In this document: piece by piece, positions 1-10,576 of the stretch
Numbering within the stretch: the first letter of the stretch is position 1
Layout: each line of letters starts with the position of its first letter
NCBI GenBank assembly: GCA_963800865.1
Contig: CAWDCL010000005.1
Coordinates: forward strand, 434,001 to 498,000
DNA length: 64,000 nt
Origin: JALOKP01 sp963800865
GTDB taxonomy: Bacteria > Acidobacteriota > Polarisedimenticolia > J045
Direction of reading: 5' to 3'
Translations under genes and position numbers: made by a program
The notes under the pieces: generated by a model
Database searches by the model: none
What the model saw: the letters and a program-made list of their open reading frames with translations, nothing else
What the model was told of the DNA's origin: nothing

Positions 1-1184
1 CCCGCCGCGCCGGGATGAACCCGGCGATCAGGCCGGCGGCGATCAGCAGCAGCATCGCCTCGAGCGCCACGGCGAGGTCCACCTCGGGATTCAGGAAGAA
101 CCCGTTGCTCGGCAGGCTCCGGGAGGCGATCTCGAGCACCGCGATCCCGAGCAGCAGCCCGACGTAGCCCGCGACCGAGGTGATCAGGACCGACTCCTGG
201 ATGATCAGGAGGATGATCGATCAGGGGGTCGCACCGAGCGCCTTGCGGATGCCGATCTCCCGGGTCCGCTCGCGCACGGTGATCAGCATGATGTTGCTCA
301 CTCCCACGATCCCGGCGAGCAGCGTCCCGAGCCCGACGACCCAGACGAAGAGCCGAATTCCCTGGATGACGCCGAGGAAGCGAACGAACTCTTCGTTGTT
401 GTTGCTGACATCGACGGCCCGGGGGTCGTCCACGGAGAAAGTGTGGTGCGTTGCGACCCGGCGGTGGATCTCCTTCGCCATGGCGGCCGTGTCCTCGAGC
501 GGGGCCTGGCCGGTGGTCATCATGATCTGCGAGATCCGGTTGCCGCCGCCGAAGGCCCGCTGGGAGGTCGAGATCGGGAGGTAGATCTTCTCCATCTCGC
601 GCTCCGCGCCTTCGTCCCGGAACAGGCCCACGACCTGGAACGCGACGCCGTTGATCTCGAGCTGCTTGCCGAGCGCCGGCTCGTCCTTGAACAGCGCCTG
701 CTTGACCTTGGTCCCGATCACCGCGACTTTCCGGTGCTCGCGGATGTCGAGCGGATTGAGGAAGCGGCCCTCCGTGACGATCGTCTTCTCCAGGTACAGG
801 TGGTCGGGGTGGACCGCGCGCACGTCGAAGCTGCCGGTCTCCTCGCGGTAGCGGACGCGCACAGAGCCGCCGATGTAGAAGCGCGACGTGATGTGCTCGA
901 CGCCGTTGACCCCCGTGCGGATGTCGTCGTGGTCCTCGTTGGTGAGCTGGACGTTGCGGCCGGGCTGCAGCCCCTTGTAGGGGATGCTCGTCTGGCCGGG
1001 GCGCACCCAGATGCTGTTCACCGCGTCGTCCCGGAACTGGTACTCGACGCCGTTGCCGAGCCCGACCCCCGAGCCAAGCAGGACGATCAGCATGAAGATC
1101 CCCCACGCCACGCTGAAGCCGGTCAGGAACGAGCGCAGCTTGTTGGCGCGGATGGTGTCGAAGATCTCCTGCCAGGTGTCGAGA

Positions 1185-1192
<8 letters not shown>
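1..1192 (-). CDS. MacB/FtsX-type ABC transporter permease, interrupted by in-frame TGA, partial at window edge
   Basis: Inner-membrane permease of a MacB-like efflux/lipoprotein-type ABC system. An N-terminal membrane segment (about residues 20-43) is followed by a periplasmic MacB core domain and the FtsX signature region with the conserved RERTREIGIRKALGA stretch. The start is the ATG at 1192, which overlaps the stop of the ATPase gene by 8 nt, so the two are translationally coupled. At 221-223 the frame meets TGA exactly where this family normally has Trp (GATP-W-SI). Beyond it the same frame stays open to base 1 and encodes the expected remaining helices, ending in an IPARR motif. It is therefore a single nonsense substitution (TGG to TGA) or a base-call error, not a different protein. 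The C-terminus lies outside the window. Confidence 0.85.
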
Positions 1193-1871
<679 letters not shown>

Positions 1872-2056
1872 GCTCCCTCGCGCCCGCCGCGGCCGGAGCC
1901 CGGCAGGTCTCGGGCAGTTCAGCACGCGGCGCGGGCCGCGGCAAGCAACGGGGACCCGGGTGCGCGGGAACGCTCCCGGGGCGATAATCCCGGTGCAGCG
2001 CCCTCCGCGCCGCCGCGGGCCTCCCCCTCCCCATCCCAGGCCTGACCGGTGCCCCG

Positions 2057-3753
2057 ATGGGAAACTTCGCTCCATCCGCGCCCGACCGCGCGGCGCCCGC
2101 CCGTCGTCGCGGCCGCCGCCGCCTCGGCGTCGCCACCAAGCTCGTGCTGGCGCTCTGCCTGATCGTCGTCGGCGTCTTCGGGACGATCCTCCCGGCGAGC
2201 CTCTGGGCGCTCGAGCGCGACCGGCGCAGCGAGGTGCTCGCGGGGGCCGACCAGCTCTCGCGCGCGATCGTCAACGCGACCTGGCGGACGATGCTCGCCA
2301 ACCAGCGGCAGGAGGTGTACGAGGCGATGCGGGTCGTCGGCCGGGAACCGGGGATCGAGACGATCCGGTTGATCAACAAGGGGGGGCTCGTCACCTTCTC
2401 GACCGGCGGCGACACCGGGAGCGTGCTGGCGAAGGGCGAGGACGCCTGCCGCTTCTGCCACGAGGCGGCGGCGCCGCTGGTGCGCGTCGGTCTCCCGGCC
2501 CGCTCGCGGGTGGTGCGGGGTCCCGACGGCCACCGGCGGATCGGCGTCGTCACGCCGATCTACAACGACACCTCCTGCAGCGGCGCGGCCTGCCACCGCC
2601 ACCCCGCCACGGCGCCGGTGCTGGGGGTGCTGGACGTCGTCGTGTCGCTCGACCGCGTCGACCGCGAGATCGCGGCGGCCCGCGCGCGCTCGGTGCTGCT
2701 GTCGCTGGCGCTGATGGTCCTGGCGGGCGGCGTCGGCTTCGTCTTCGTCCGGCGCTACGTCGGCCGCCCGGTGCGCGAGCTGATCGATGCCACGCGCGCG
2801 ATGACCGCCGACGACCTCGGCCGCGCCGTCGAGGTCCGGGGGCAGGACGACCTGGGCGAGCTGGCAGCGGCCTTCAACGGGATGCGCGAGCGGCTGCGCG
2901 CCGCGGTCGAGGACCTCAACGAGCTGAACCGGACCCTGGAGGGGCGGGTCGACGAGCGGACGCGCGAGCTGCGCGCGGCCTACGAGGGGATGGCGCGCAG
3001 CGACCGCCTGGCGTCGCTGGGCCAGCTCTCCGCCAGCGTGGCCCACGAGATCAACAACCCGCTGGCCGGCGTGCTCAACTACACGGTGCTGATGGAGCGG
3101 ATCCTGACGCCGCAGGGGATCCCGCCCGGCCGGGCCGACGAGTTCCGCCGCTACCTGCAGTCCGCGGCCCAGGAGACGGCACGCGTCGGGCGGATCGTCA
3201 GCAGCCTGCTGTCGTTCGCGCGGCAGTCGACGCCGCAGCGCGCCCCGCACGACCTCGAGGAACTCGTCCGCTCGACCGTCCCGCTCGTCGCCCACCGCCT
3301 CGAGCTGCAGGGGACGGCGCTGGCGCTCGACTTCGCCGAGCGGCTGCCGGTCGTCTCCTGCGACGGCTCGCAGCTCCGGCAGGTGATCCTGAACCTGCTG
3401 CTCAACGCGGCCGAAGCGCTCCGGTCGGGGGGCAGGATCGCCGTCCGCGGCCGGAACGGGTCGCGGGCCGGAACGGTCGTGCTGGAGGTCGACGACGACG
3501 GGCCGGGCATTCCCCGGGAGATCATGGGGCGGATCTTCGACCCCTTCTTCACGACGAAGGCCGAGGGGGGCGGCACCGGGCTCGGCCTGCCGGTCGTCTT
3601 CGGGATCGTCGCCGCGCACGGCGGCAGCATCGAGCTGACGAACCGGCCCGAAGGGGGCGTGCGCGCCACGGTCACGCTCCCGCTCGAGCCGCCGCCCGCC
3701 GCACCGGGCGACGCGCCGTCGCCTGCGACCGCCCGCGCGGAACGAGGCACGCC

Positions 3754-3757
<4 letters not shown>
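2057..3757 (+). CDS. Membrane sensor histidine kinase with two periplasmic c-heme-like motifs (NtrB-type)
   Basis: Two-component sensor of 566 aa. Transmembrane segments at about 29-51 and 212-232 enclose a periplasmic domain holding CRFCH (131-135, a classic CxxCH heme c site) and CSGAACH (174-180, the longer CxxxxCH spacing). A HAMP domain (about 232-285), a short coiled coil, then HisKA with His330 in the SVAHEINNPL box follow. The ATPase has Asn450, DDDGPGIP (479-486), an FDPFF box (494-498) and GGGTGLGL. Covalent heme attachment would make this a redox or small-ligand sensor; that is inference from motifs and family knowledge of heme-bearing sensor kinases in metal-reducing bacteria. It overlaps the downstream activator by 4 nt (GTGA), so the pair is co-translated. 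Confidence 0.9.
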
Positions 3758-5112
<1,355 letters not shown>

Positions 5113-5122
5113 CCGGAGGACC

Positions 5123-5305
5123 TCAGGCGGCCCGGGGCGGCGTCGGGGAGACGAGGCGCAGCTGCGCGCGCGACTGGCGCACCGTCCGCTCGCGGCGGCG
5201 ATCCAGCGCTTCCTGCACCAGGCCGACGCCGAGGCAGATCCAGAGGGAGAGGGTCGCTACACCGAGCAGGACGTTCGTCGCGTTGAGAAGGGTCAGTTCG
5301 GACAT
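5123..5305 (-). CDS. Small single-pass membrane protein of unknown function
   Basis: A 60-aa protein with an N-terminal hydrophobic helix (about residues 13-32) and an Arg-rich tail, so probably anchored in the inner membrane with its C-terminus in the cytoplasm. I do not recognise a named family. Reality is supported by context: its ATG sits 60 nt downstream of an excellent sigma-54 promoter (5376-5391, minus strand), which itself lies about 118-139 nt downstream of two identical dyads. It converges on the NtrC-type activator gene, leaving 10 nt between the two stops. It may be an accessory or feedback component of the redox system, but this is a guess from position. Confidence 0.6.
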   Translation of the reverse strand: MSELTLLNATNVLLGVATLSLWICLGVGLVQEALDRRRERTVRQSRAQLRLVSPTPPRAA

Positions 5306-5375
5306 GGGTCACCTGGCCGACGCACGCGAGGCCGGTGGGTGTCGCGCTCCACGTGGCGTTCGGGACGGAGTGAAG

Positions 5376-5391
5376 TGCAAGCGCGATGCCA
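5376..5391 (-). promoter_or_regulatory. Candidate sigma-54 (-24/-12) promoter for the 60-aa membrane protein gene
   Basis: Read on the minus strand the sequence is TGGCATCGCGCTTGCA. The consensus is TGGCAC-N5-TTGCA, and the invariant GG and GC are separated by exactly 10 nt. The predicted start of transcription is near 5365, giving a leader of about 60 nt before the ATG at 5305. No comparable match with correct spacing was found in the plus direction in front of the ferredoxin gene. Confidence 0.72.
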
Positions 5392-5475
5392 CCCGCGGCT
5401 CGCGGCCCGGACCCCGCACCTCCCTGCGGGGCGGCGGCTTGCGGCGAGAGCGCCGGCTTCGTCGCGCGAGGCCGC

Positions 5476-5514
5476 GTCGGGAATCCCGACCCGCATGTCG
5501 GAAACGCCGACATG
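5476..5514. promoter_or_regulatory. Two phased dyads, GTCGG-N5-CCGAC, probable activator binding sites
   Basis: Site 1 is GTCGG GAATC CCGAC (5476-5490); site 2 is GTCGG AAACG CCGAC (5497-5511), whose symmetry extends to CATGTCGG/CCGACATG (5494-5514). Half-sites and 5-nt spacer length are identical and the start-to-start distance is 21 bp, two helical turns. This is the architecture of NtrC-type enhancer pairs. The centres lie about 118 and 139 nt upstream of the predicted sigma-54 start at about 5365 (minus strand) and about 150-180 nt upstream of the ferredoxin ATG on the plus strand. The rest of 5306-5654 holds a short CCCCGCA/TGCGGGG hairpin (5412-5431) and no gene I can support. Confidence 0.65.
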
Positions 5515-5654
5515 AAACGGCGTATTTTTCTCGACTTGGACACCGCGCCGTGCGGCGCGGCCGCGAGGGGTGGGGTACGGTGACATCGACCCACCCGGTT
5601 GCTGTCGCCGTCGAGCCGCCCGCGCGGCGCGGCGGCGACGATCCCCACGAGGAC

Positions 5655-6462
5655 ATGTCCACTCACGCCAGTGACGCCACCTCCCCCAGCGGACTCCTGA
5701 TCGACACCACGCTCTGCATCGGCTGCGGCGCCTGCGCGCTGGCCTGCGCCGAGCGCAACGCGCTGCCGGCCCCGGATACGGAACGCACGGACGCCGACCT
5801 CTCGGACCGCGCCTTCACCGTCGTCCAGTCGCGGGGCGGGCGGTTCGTCCGCAGGCTCTGCATGCACTGCGACGAGCCGACCTGCGCCTCGGTCTGCCTG
5901 GTCGGCGCCTTCCGCAAGACCGCGAGCGGCCCCGTCGTGTACGACGAGTCGCGCTGCATCGGCTGCCGCTACTGCATGCAGGCCTGTCCCTTCTCGGTGC
6001 CGCGCTACGAGTGGGGCGAGGTCCTGCCGCGGGTGCGCAAGTGCGACCTGTGCGCGGAGCGGCTCGGCGCGGGCCTGCGCGCCGGCCTGCGCCACGGCCT
6101 GCCCGACCGGAGCCACCCGCTTCGGCCCGCGCGACGCCCTGCTGGCCGAGGCGCGCGCGCGGATCGCGGCCGATCCGGCGCGGTACCTCCCGCACGTCTA
6201 CGGCGCGGAGGAGGCCGGCGGAACGTCGGTGCTCCTGCTCTCGGACGTCCCGTTCGGCGCGCTCGGCTATCCCGACGACCTGCCGCGCGAGGCGCTCCCG
6301 GCGCTCACCTGGCGCGTCATGTCGCAGGTGCCGCGGTTCGCGGTGACCGCCGGCGTCTTCCTCGCCGGAGTCTACTGGATCACGAACCGGCGGGAGGAGG
6401 TCGCGGCGGAGGCGCCGCACGGCCCGGGCGCGGCGCCGCCGGCGCGAAGGGAGGAGCCGTGA
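5655..6462 (+). CDS. HybA/DmsB-like polyferredoxin electron-transfer subunit, frameshifted
   Basis: Iron-sulfur subunit pairing with the NrfD-type protein downstream. From the ATG at 5655 (GAGGAC upstream) it shows CIGCGACALAC, CMHCDEPTCASVC and CIGCRYCMQAC clusters and then KCDLC; after about 6067 one extra G (in ctcGgcgcgg) throws the frame. In the next frame the expected fourth Cys group (…ACAPACATACPTGA) appears and continues to a TGA at 6460-6462, including a C-terminal membrane helix (AVTAGVFLAGVYW). With the shift repaired, the protein has cysteines for four [4Fe-4S] clusters and about 268 residues. No Tat signal is visible at the N-terminus, unlike classical HybA. Its stop overlaps the GTG of the next gene. 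Confidence 0.85.
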
Positions 6463-8057
6463 CCGCGACCACGTGGCGCGAGGTCCCGGCGGTGGTCCGC
6501 TCGCGCGCGGCGGTCGCGCGCCGCTGGGGGTTCTGGAGCGTGCTGGCCGCGGGGCTGATGGCGATCGGCGCCGTCGCGACCGTGCAGCGCTTCGCGCTCG
6601 GCCTCGGCCGCACGACGAACCTCTCGGACCACTTCCCCTGGGGGCTCTGGATCGGCCTCGACTTCCTCGGCATCGGCCTCGCCGCCGCCGGCTTCACGAT
6701 CGTGGCCACGGTCCACATCTTCCACGTCCACCGCTTCGAGCCGATCGTCCGCCCCGCCCTGCTGACCGCCTTCATCGGCTACCTGCTGGTGATGGTCGTG
6801 CTGGTGGTCGACCTCGGGCGGCCCGACCGCTTCTGGCACGCGCTCGTGATGTGGAACCCGCACTCGGTGATGTTCGAGATCACGTGGTGCCTGCTGCTCT
6901 ACTCCACGGTGCTCGCGTTCGAGTTCGCACCGGTCGCGCTGCAGCGCTTCGGAATCACCGCCCCGCTGCCGCTGCTGCGGCGGATCGCGCTCCCCTTCAT
7001 CCTGGCCGGGATCGTGCTCTCGACGCTGCACCAGTCGTCGTTCGGCTCGCTCTACCTGATCGTGCCGGGGCGCCTCCACCCGTTCTGGTACTCGCCGCTG
7101 CTGCCGGTCCTCTTCTTCCTGTCGTGCCTGGCCGCCGGGCTGTCGACGATCGTCTTCCTCTGCCTGCGCGTGACCCGGCACGGCCAGCGGCGGCTTCCCG
7201 CCGCCGTCCTGCCCGACCTGGGCAAGGTGATCGCGGTCGTGCTGGCGCTGTACGGCCTGGTGCGGCTGCAGGATCTCGCCGATCGCGGCGTGCTCCGCGC
7301 CGGGGTCCTCGGGACGTACCAGGGGCTGACCTTCGCGGGCGAGTTCCTCGTCGGCGTGATCGCGCCGCTCGCCCTGCTGCTCGTCCCGCGGGCCCGCGGC
7401 AGCCGCGCCGGCCTGTACGCGGCGAGCACGCTCGTCCTGATCGGCTTCGCGGCCAACCGGATGAACACCGTCGTGACCGGCCTCGAGTCGTGGCCGCGCA
7501 CGACCTACTTCCCGTCCTGGCAGGAGATCGCGATCGCGCTCGGGATCGCGGCGCTGGGGTTCACGCTCTTCGGTTTCGCGGCGCGCTTCTTCGGCCTCAT
7601 GCCGGCGGGCGCGGAGCCGTCGGACGAGGTCGCGCCCGCCGCCGGGCTGCCGCTGCCGAGGCGCCGGCACTTCGCCCTGCTGGCCCTGATCCCGACCGCC
7701 CTGCTCGTGGCGAGCCTCTACGCCACGAACCTGCTGGAGCAGGATGCGCTGGCCCGGCAGGCGCCGGTTCCGCCCCCGCCACGGGTCGACCTCGCGCGCG
7801 GGCTGGCGGCCTTCAGCTGCCCGTCCGACGTGAACTTCGCGCGCGGCGACGGGAGCCCCGGTGCGGTGACGTTCCGGCACCTCTCGCACGTCGACGCCGC
7901 GGCGCCGGAGTGCGCCTCGTGCCACGCCGCGGGCTTCTCGCTGCTCGGCCGCCCGGCAGGCGAGCGACGGCCGGCGGCCGGAACGATGCACGACGACGGG
8001 CACTGCGGCCGGTGTCACGACGCCGGGCAGGACTGCGGCTTCTGCCACGCGGGGTAG
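6459..8057 (+). CDS. NrfD/HybB-type quinone-interacting membrane protein fused to a C-terminal triheme c-type cytochrome domain
   Basis: A 532-aa polytopic protein. The first ~400 residues carry roughly ten transmembrane helices of the NrfD/PsrC/HybB type, the family that exchanges electrons with menaquinol. After a final hydrophobic segment (…LLALIPTALLVASLYA) comes a Pro-rich linker and about 90 residues containing three CxxCH motifs (CASCH, CGRCH, CGFCH) plus extra His, resembling small class III/c7 cytochromes. The GTG start overlaps the ferredoxin stop (GTGA). The fusion would carry electrons from quinol to periplasmic hemes, or the reverse. No hydrogenase, molybdopterin or nitrite reductase catalytic subunit is encoded beside it, so the terminal partner is unknown. 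Confidence 0.9.
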   Translation: MTATTWREVPAVVRSRAAVARRWGFWSVLAAGLMAIGAVATVQRFALGLGRTTNLSDHFPWGLWIGLDFLGIGLAAAGFTIVATVHIFHVHRFEPIVRPALLTAFIGYLLVMVVLVVDLGRPDRFWHALVMWNPHSVMFEITWCLLLYSTVLAFEFAPVALQRFGITAPLPLLRRIALPFILAGIVLSTLHQSSFGSLYLIVPGRLHPFWYSPLLPVLFFLSCLAAGLSTIVFLCLRVTRHGQRRLPAAVLPDLGKVIAVVLALYGLVRLQDLADRGVLRAGVLGTYQGLTFAGEFLVGVIAPLALLLVPRARGSRAGLYAASTLVLIGFAANRMNTVVTGLESWPRTTYFPSWQEIAIALGIAALGFTLFGFAARFFGLMPAGAEPSDEVAPAAGLPLPRRRHFALLALIPTALLVASLYATNLLEQDALARQAPVPPPPRVDLARGLAAFSCPSDVNFARGDGSPGAVTFRHLSHVDAAAPECASCHAAGFSLLGRPAGERRPAAGTMHDDGHCGRCHDAGQDCGFCHAG

Positions 8058-8058
8058 C

Positions 8059-8087
8059 GGACCGGGGCCGGTCGCGCGCGCCGGTCC
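8059..8087. terminator. GC-rich hairpin between convergent genes
   Basis: GGACCGG (8059-8065) pairs with CCGGTCC (8081-8087) directly after the cytochrome-fusion stop and before the convergent glycosyltransferase. There is no T-tract, so factor-independent termination is uncertain. Confidence 0.3.
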
Positions 8088-8100
8088 GGCCCCTCGCGCC

Positions 8101-9255
8101 TCAGCCGCGGAGCGCGGGCTCCCGCGACGGTCGGCGATCGACGGCCCCCGTCACCTCCCGGTAGACGTCGAGCAGGCGCGCCACCGAGGCCTCGATCCGG
8201 TACTCCCCAGCGAGGTTCAGCGCGGCCCCGCGGTCCGCGGCGAGACCCGAAGCGTCGTCGAGCAGCGCGTCGAGCCGCTCGACGAGGCTCTCCAGCGAGC
8301 CCGACCGGAAGAGGTAGCGCTCGGAGAGAGCGAACTGCGGCGTCGCGCTCCGCGGGGAGTCGGCGATCAGGCACGGCGTGCCGCACGCCAGCGCCTCGAG
8401 CACCGACATGCACTCGGCCTCCACCTCCGACGCGTGCACGCAGAGCGTGGCCGCGCCGTAGTACGGCACGAGTTCCTCCGTCGGCAGGAAGCCGAAGACG
8501 GGCGGGTTCGGAAGCGTGGCTCCCTGGCGCTCCAGCTCCGCGCGCAGCGGCCCGGCGCCCAGGATGACGAGCTGAAGCCGGGCGGCGTGGCGCGAGCGCC
8601 GCACGGCCTCGATCAGCAGGTCGTGGCGCTTCTCGCGCGCCAGGCGTCCGACCGCGAGGAGCATCACCTTGCCGCCGTACCCGGGCCCCGCGCCCGGAGG
8701 CGAGGGCCGGAACTCCGGCGGCACGCCGTTCGAGATCACCACCGCCGGCGACTTCAGGCCGTAGCGCGTCAGCTCGCGCCGCGTGAACTCGCTCGGACAG
8801 ATCACGCGGTCGACCCTGTCGTAGACGGTGCGCAGGAGGAACCGGTAGCCCTGCGTGACGAGCGCCTCGTTCCGGATCCCCACGTTGTAGAGCAGGTGCT
8901 CGGCCTGCACGTGGAACGTGGCGAGGACGGGCACCCCGGCCGCGCGCGCCAGCGTGACCGCGCGGATCCCGAGCCAGAAGGGGAACTGGACGTGCACGAC
9001 GTCCTGCCGGGCGAACACCTCCGCGAGGACGCGAGCGTCGGGCCGGGCGAAGGGAAAGCGCATGCGGCGCATGATGCCGCCGACGAAGGGCAGGTAGAAG
9101 GTCGGCAGCACGACCTTGCCCGGCTCGGGGGCCCCGGTGGCCACGACCGTGACCTCGTGGCCGCCGGCCCGCAGCCGCTCGGTGAAGCGCCGCGTGGAGA
9201 CGACGCCGCCGTTGGCGGCATCGTCCCAGGGGTCGAGCACCATCGCGATGCGCAT
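8101..9255 (-). CDS. GT4-family glycosyltransferase
   Basis: A 384-aa GT-B enzyme, probably transferring a sugar from a nucleotide donor to a lipid or envelope glycan acceptor. Seen: an N-terminal acceptor-domain loop with GGVVSTRRFTERL, the mid-protein VDRVICPSEFTRREL element, a linker LLAVGRLAREKRHDLLIEA that opens the donor domain, and the family EC-type motif near the C-terminus (SEVEAECMSVLEALACGTP, where the first Glu aligns with the EX7E pair). I start at the ATG at 9255, which has GGAG 8 nt upstream, rather than at an upstream in-frame ATG. It heads a minus-strand cluster with menC and another GT4 enzyme. Confidence 0.88.
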   Translation of the reverse strand: MRIAMVLDPWDDAANGGVVSTRRFTERLRAGGHEVTVVATGAPEPGKVVLPTFYLPFVGGIMRRMRFPFARPDARVLAEVFARQDVVHVQFPFWLGIRAVTLARAAGVPVLATFHVQAEHLLYNVGIRNEALVTQGYRFLLRTVYDRVDRVICPSEFTRRELTRYGLKSPAVVISNGVPPEFRPSPPGAGPGYGGKVMLLAVGRLAREKRHDLLIEAVRRSRHAARLQLVILGAGPLRAELERQGATLPNPPVFGFLPTEELVPYYGAATLCVHASEVEAECMSVLEALACGTPCLIADSPRSATPQFALSERYLFRSGSLESLVERLDALLDDASGLAADRGAALNLAGEYRIEASVARLLDVYREVTGAVDRRPSREPALRG

Positions 9256-9348
9256 GTCCCGCTCTCCGGGGTGTCGGACGGCGATCAGGGCCACCCCGCC
9301 GACCGGGAGACTAGCACCGTCGGCCGCGGCCGACCCCGACCGCAATCC

Positions 9349-10497
9349 TCAGCGCAGGCGGACGCTCCCGATCGTGAAGCGGGCCAGCCGCTCCTCGAGC
9401 ACCGTCACGCCGGTTCCCGGCCCCGCGGGAACCTCGATGAACCCCGCCCGATCGAGCACGACCGGCGGCTCGACGATGTCCTCGTGGAAGTAGCGGCTCG
9501 TCTCCGAGGTGTCGCCGGGCAGCGTGAAGCCGTCCACCGTCTGCAGGTGGATGTTCACCGCGCGGCCGATCCCGGTCTCGTCCATCCCGCCCGACCAGAC
9601 GTCGATCCCCCGCGCGGCGCAGGCTCCCGCGATGCGGATCGACTCGAGCAGGCCGCCGACGCGGCCCTGCTTGACGTTCACGATGCGGCACGCGCCGAGC
9701 TCCATCGCGGCCAGCGCGTCGTCGAGCCCGTGGATCGACTCGTCGAGGCAGAGCGGCGTGCGCAGGAGCTTCTGCAGCGCCGCGTGCTGGACGATGTCGC
9801 TGTACGAGAGCGGCTGCTCGATCATCATCAGCTCGAACGCGTCGAGCTGCTGCAGGTGGGGCGCGTCTTCCAGCCGGTAGTCGCCGTTGGCATCCACCAT
9901 CAGCCGCAGGCCGGGAAAGCGCTCCCGCACGGCCGCCACCCACGCCACGTCCCGGTCGCGCGCGACCTTCATCTTCACCCGGTGGTAGCCCCGCCCGACC
10001 GCCTCGTCGACCGCCGCGAGCAGGGCCTCGATCGAATCCTGCAGGCCGATGCTGATCCCGGACATGATCGGGCGCCGGGGCCAGCCGAGCAGGGCGTGCA
10101 GCGGGAGCCCGGCGCGACGCGCGGCCAGGTCGAGCAGGGCGTTCTCGACGGTCGCTTTCGCCATGCCGTGGCCGCGCACGCGGCGAAAGCGGGTGCCGAG
10201 CTCGCCGAGCGTCAGGCCCGGCTCGACGAGCGGGAGCAGGAAATCGCGAATGATGTGGAACGCCGTCGAGGTGGTCTCGCTCGCGTAGAACGGGTCGGGA
10301 TCGGCGACGCACTCGCCCCACCCCGAGAGACCGTCCGACCCGATCATCAGGAGCAGGGCCTCCTTGCAGGTCCAGGTGTGCACGCTCGTCCCGAACGGGC
10401 TGACGAACGGCAACCGGACGGTGACGGCGTCGACCCGGTCGAGGGGACCGATCACGAGGCTCTCGAGCTGCTTCAGGCACGCGGCGTGGTCGCTCAT
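9349..10497 (-). CDS. menC: o-Succinylbenzoate synthase (MenC type 2, enolase superfamily)
   Basis: A 382-aa enolase-superfamily protein. The capping region carries GWGECVADPDPFYASETT, which is characteristic of the divergent MenC/NSAR branch. The barrel shows the catalytic Lys pair RVKMKVA, metal ligands LMVDANGDY, MMIEQPL and CLDESI, and IVNVKQGRVGG containing the second-strand Lys. It dehydrates SHCHC to o-succinylbenzoate in menaquinone biosynthesis; some members also racemise N-succinyl amino acids, which cannot be excluded. No other men genes are nearby. Menaquinone would be the natural quinone for the NrfD-type complex encoded 1.3 kb away. The start is the ATG at 10497; the ribosome site is weak. 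Confidence 0.83.
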   Translation of the reverse strand: MSDHAACLKQLESLVIGPLDRVDAVTVRLPFVSPFGTSVHTWTCKEALLLMIGSDGLSGWGECVADPDPFYASETTSTAFHIIRDFLLPLVEPGLTLGELGTRFRRVRGHGMAKATVENALLDLAARRAGLPLHALLGWPRRPIMSGISIGLQDSIEALLAAVDEAVGRGYHRVKMKVARDRDVAWVAAVRERFPGLRLMVDANGDYRLEDAPHLQQLDAFELMMIEQPLSYSDIVQHAALQKLLRTPLCLDESIHGLDDALAAMELGACRIVNVKQGRVGGLLESIRIAGACAARGIDVWSGGMDETGIGRAVNIHLQTVDGFTLPGDTSETSRYFHEDIVEPPVVLDRAGFIEVPAGPGTGVTVLEERLARFTIGSVRLR

Positions 10498-10576
10498 CGG
10501 CACGATCCGTCTCCCCGGGGCGGCGAGAGAATACAGCGACGGCCGATCCGCCGGGATGGCGGAGCGGCGGCGCGGG

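Noticed and set aside
5530..5640. Possible sigma-54 promoter in front of the ferredoxin gene (TTGGACACCGCGCCGTGC)
   Set aside because: GG and GC are 12 nt apart instead of 10, and -12 is not TTGC. No promoter is claimed there.
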